NCBI GenBank assembly: GCA_963845445.1
Contig: CAWJSE010000002.1
Coordinates: forward strand, 2,914,001-2,978,000
Source: JABDBL01 sp963845445
GTDB taxonomy: Bacteria > Cyanobacteriota > Vampirovibrionia > Obscuribacterales > Obscuribacteraceae
Reading direction: 5' to 3'
DNA: 64,000 nucleotides
Made by a program: the position numbers and the translations under genes. Positions 62,295 through 64,000 of the stretch are shown one piece after another; the stretch's first letter is position 1, and each line of letters opens with the position of its first letter. The notes under the pieces were generated by a model. That model was not told where the DNA came from. It searched no databases and saw nothing but the letters and a program-made list of their open reading frames with translations.

Positions 62295-62443
62295 TTAGGC
62301 GGGCTTGTTACCCGTTGCGGCCCGTTCGTCCCGAGTCCGCTTCATGCAGATGGCGGCGGTAGCGCAGTTGTATCCGTATGGGCAGCCGTCGGACTCACCC
62401 TGTGCGCGGCCTGCCGTCTCGTCGCTCTGGTCGGCTTCGTCGA
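62295..62443 (-). pseudogene. 3' fragment of an island gene cut by the IS256-type element
   Basis: The minus strand reads, up to the element boundary, DEADQSDETAGRAQGESDG, then CPYGYNCATAAICMKRTRD and ERAATGNKPA before a TAA. Across the element, joining at the 9-bp duplication, the frame continues into NRPFDEADQ at 63981-64000. So the element interrupts a gene whose 5' part lies beyond the window. The Cys spacing may bind metal. Family unknown. Confidence 0.65.
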
Positions 62444-62562
62444 GTTAGTGCATCATTGTTTCTGTAAATTCTAGACCTTTTTTAGATTCTGTCAGATTTA
62501 AGACAGAAAAAAGAGGCCACAGATTTACCCTTCTGGTTAACAAGACTAGGAGGAATAAACCA

Positions 62563-63722
62563 ATGACCCAATTAAAGAATAGTACATTAAAGGAAATTCT
62601 AGAAGTGTTAATTAATCAAGGTCTCGACTCTTCTAATGATGCTTTGGCATTTTTAATCAATTCTGCGATGTTGCTAGAACGACAGAAGCATTTAAAAGCT
62701 GAGCCATATGAACGTACAGAAGAAAGAAATGGCCATGCTAATGGATTTAAGCCTAAGACAGTTAAATCTAGGCTTGGTGAATTAGATCTTCTTGTACCCC
62801 AAGTACGAGAAGGTGACTTCTATCCAAACTGTCTAGAAAAGGTATGCGCTCTGAAAGAGCGCTACGACTAGCTTTAGCTGAGATGTACGTGCAAGGAGTA
62901 TCAACTAGAAAAGTAACTGAGATTGTCGAAAAGATGTGCGGCTTTGATATCAGCACATCTGAAGTCAGCCGCATGACTAAAGAATTAGACGAGTTCTTGG
63001 AAGCCTGGCGCAATCGACCTTTAGGTCTTTTTAAATTTGTATATCTGGATGCTCGCTACGAGAAAGTAAGACATGGCGGCATTGTTAGAGATTGTGCTGT
63101 TCTAATTGCTGCCGGTGTTAATGCAGATGGTAGAAGAGAGCTTTTAGGTATTTCTGTTTCTTTATCAGAATCAGAAGCACATTGGCGAAGCTTCTTGCGC
63201 AACCTGCACGAAAGAGGTTTACATGGTATTGAGCTAATAATTAGCGACAGCCATGAAGGGCTAAAGGCTGCTAGGAAAGCTGTTTTTGGCGGTACGCCAT
63301 GGCAACGTTGTCAATTTCATTTACAACAAAATGCTCAGAAATATATACCGAAAAAAGATATGAAGGAACAAGTAGCAGCAGATATTAGAGCTATTTTTAA
63401 TGCCCCTAAAAAAGAAGAAGCAGATAGATTATTGAAACAAGCAATAAGTACCTATGAGAAATCAGCACCAGCTCTGGCTGATTGGATGGAGACAAACTTG
63501 CCTGAAGGTCTAACTTTCTTTTCTTTTCCTACTTTTTGTTGGAAAAAGATCCGCACAGTTAATTTACTGGAGCGGCTCAACAGAGAAATAAATAGAAGAA
63601 CAAGAGTAGCTACATTGTTTCCAAATGAAGCGTCTTGTCTTCGTTTAATAACAGCAGTAATAATGGAGGTGTCAGATGACTGGATAACTGAAAAAAATAG
63701 ATATTTGCCTGCACCTGAATAA
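62563..63722 (+). pseudogene. IS256-family (mutator-type) transposase with a frame break
   Basis: ATG 62563 follows AGGAGG. Frame one gives LKEILEVLINQGLDSSNDAL and GFKPKTVKSRLGELDLLVPQ to about LEK; frame two (from about 62840) gives MRSERALRLALAEMYVQGVS, FVYLDARYEKVRHGG with the first Asp, IELIISDSHEGLKAA with the second, and the late Glu in LLERLNREINRRTRV. One missing A in the run at 62835-62842, or a -1 shift at GAAAAGG, would give LEKGMRSERAL and a single ~385-residue protein. Confidence 0.88.
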
Positions 63723-63726
63723 AGAG

Positions 63727-63886
63727 CCCGCCGCAGCCCCATGCGGTACATGCTTGAATAGCTGAAGCCAAGGGCCCCGGTGTCAAGCACTGGCGAAGCC
63801 ACAGCGAAGCTGCTTGGTGCTTTACACTGGGTGGCTCAGTTAGGCTTGTCTGCCTGCATGGAAAACAAGGCGGGCCAACCTTTTTA
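63727..63886 (+). ncRNA. Candidate structured RNA in the 3' part of the IS256-type element
   Basis: Nested stems all pair in order: GCCCGCC/GGCGGGC (63727-63733, 63870-63876), CCATGC/GCATGG (63740-63745, 63857-63862), CTGAaGCCA/TGGCTCAG (63763-63771, 63833-63840), and CCGGTGTcAAGCAC/GTGCTTtACACTGG (63778-63791, 63818-63831). The last stem encloses two small hairpins with GAA loops, TGGC-GAA-GCCA and AGC-GAA-GCT. CAACCTTTTT follows. It could be an elaborate terminator, a transposition-related RNA or an inserted element; no family is recognised. Confidence 0.5.
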
Positions 63887-64000
63887 AAAGATCAAATACG
63901 TAAAAACAAAAAAAAGATAATACAAAATCAAAAATCAGAAGGTACTAAGTCAAACATTTACAGAAAATTAGTTGCTTTATCTTCGTCGAAGGGGCGGTTG

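Larger units (their letters stand above)
62444..63980 (+). mobile_element. IS256-family insertion sequence
   Basis: Flanked by the 9-bp direct repeat CTTCGTCGA (62435-62443 and 63981-63989), the length typical of this family. The ends are imperfect inverted repeats of about 25-30 bases sharing TTCTGTAAAT and GAC. It contains one transposase gene with a frame break and an unusually long, structured 3' non-coding part (63727-63886). Total about 1537 bases. Confidence 0.85.

Noticed and set aside
63727..63886. 4.5S, 6S or tRNA-like identity for the structured segment
   Set aside because: The conserved SRP tetraloop region, the 6S central bubble pattern and a tRNA cloverleaf with TTC arm are absent.

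Overview
The window is bacterial chromosome from an uncultured Gram-negative organism. kdsA implies KDO and an outer membrane. Single-copy housekeeping genes (mutL, hisS, dnaK, tadA, pyk, kdsA, xpt) lie on a moderately AT-rich backbone, next to secreted proteins with two pepsin-like domains, a stand-alone LigD-type phosphoesterase domain and a GH57 branching enzyme. A deep-branching non-photosynthetic cyanobacterial relative (Melainabacteria/Obscuribacterales type) would fit, but this is inference and only moderately held.

The main structural feature is a mosaic. Short islands visibly richer in G+C interrupt the backbone at about 1-5.9, 8.2-9.9, 11.5-12.8, 20.9-22.95, 31.5-34.15, 42.45-43.8, 48.65-51.15 and 61.65-62.44 kb. 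Each island holds one to four genes. Most of these genes have a strong Shine-Dalgarno sequence and many have their own hairpin terminator; backbone genes generally do not. Products include a DUF1688/URC4 protein, a Cof-type HAD phosphatase, a dCTP deaminase/dUTPase-like protein, a VWA protein, a LOG-like protein, a nucleoside deaminase, a tandem pair of unknown paralogues, two CsrA-like proteins (one with an N-terminal membrane segment), a small HxxxCxxC protein, a receiver-like protein and three membrane proteins. Two islands share a duplicated leader and carry complementary intact and decayed copies of the same gene pair.

The AT-rich accessory stretches at 5.9-8.2, 10-11.5 and 12.8-14.9 kb hold toxin-antitoxin modules in several stages of decay and two AAA/DUF4143 ATPases. 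Intact vapBC lies at 35.3-36.0 kb. A yefM-yoeB pair is split by an array of 108-bp tandem repeats (37.6-38.17 kb). Metabolic points of note are an archaeal-type pantoate kinase/phosphopantothenate synthetase pair (16.9-18.5 kb), which coexists with a type III pantothenate kinase homologue (24.5-25.3 kb), and a frameshifted ilvC.

Mobile DNA: a complete IS66-family element with an 8-bp target duplication (18741-20653) and an IS256-family element with a 9-bp duplication (62444-63980). The IS256-type element splits a G+C-rich gene at the right edge and carries a strongly structured ~160-nt non-coding segment behind its transposase. Five genes show single-base frame breaks, so either real decay or indel errors in the assembly must be considered. 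I saw no tRNA, rRNA or CRISPR array.
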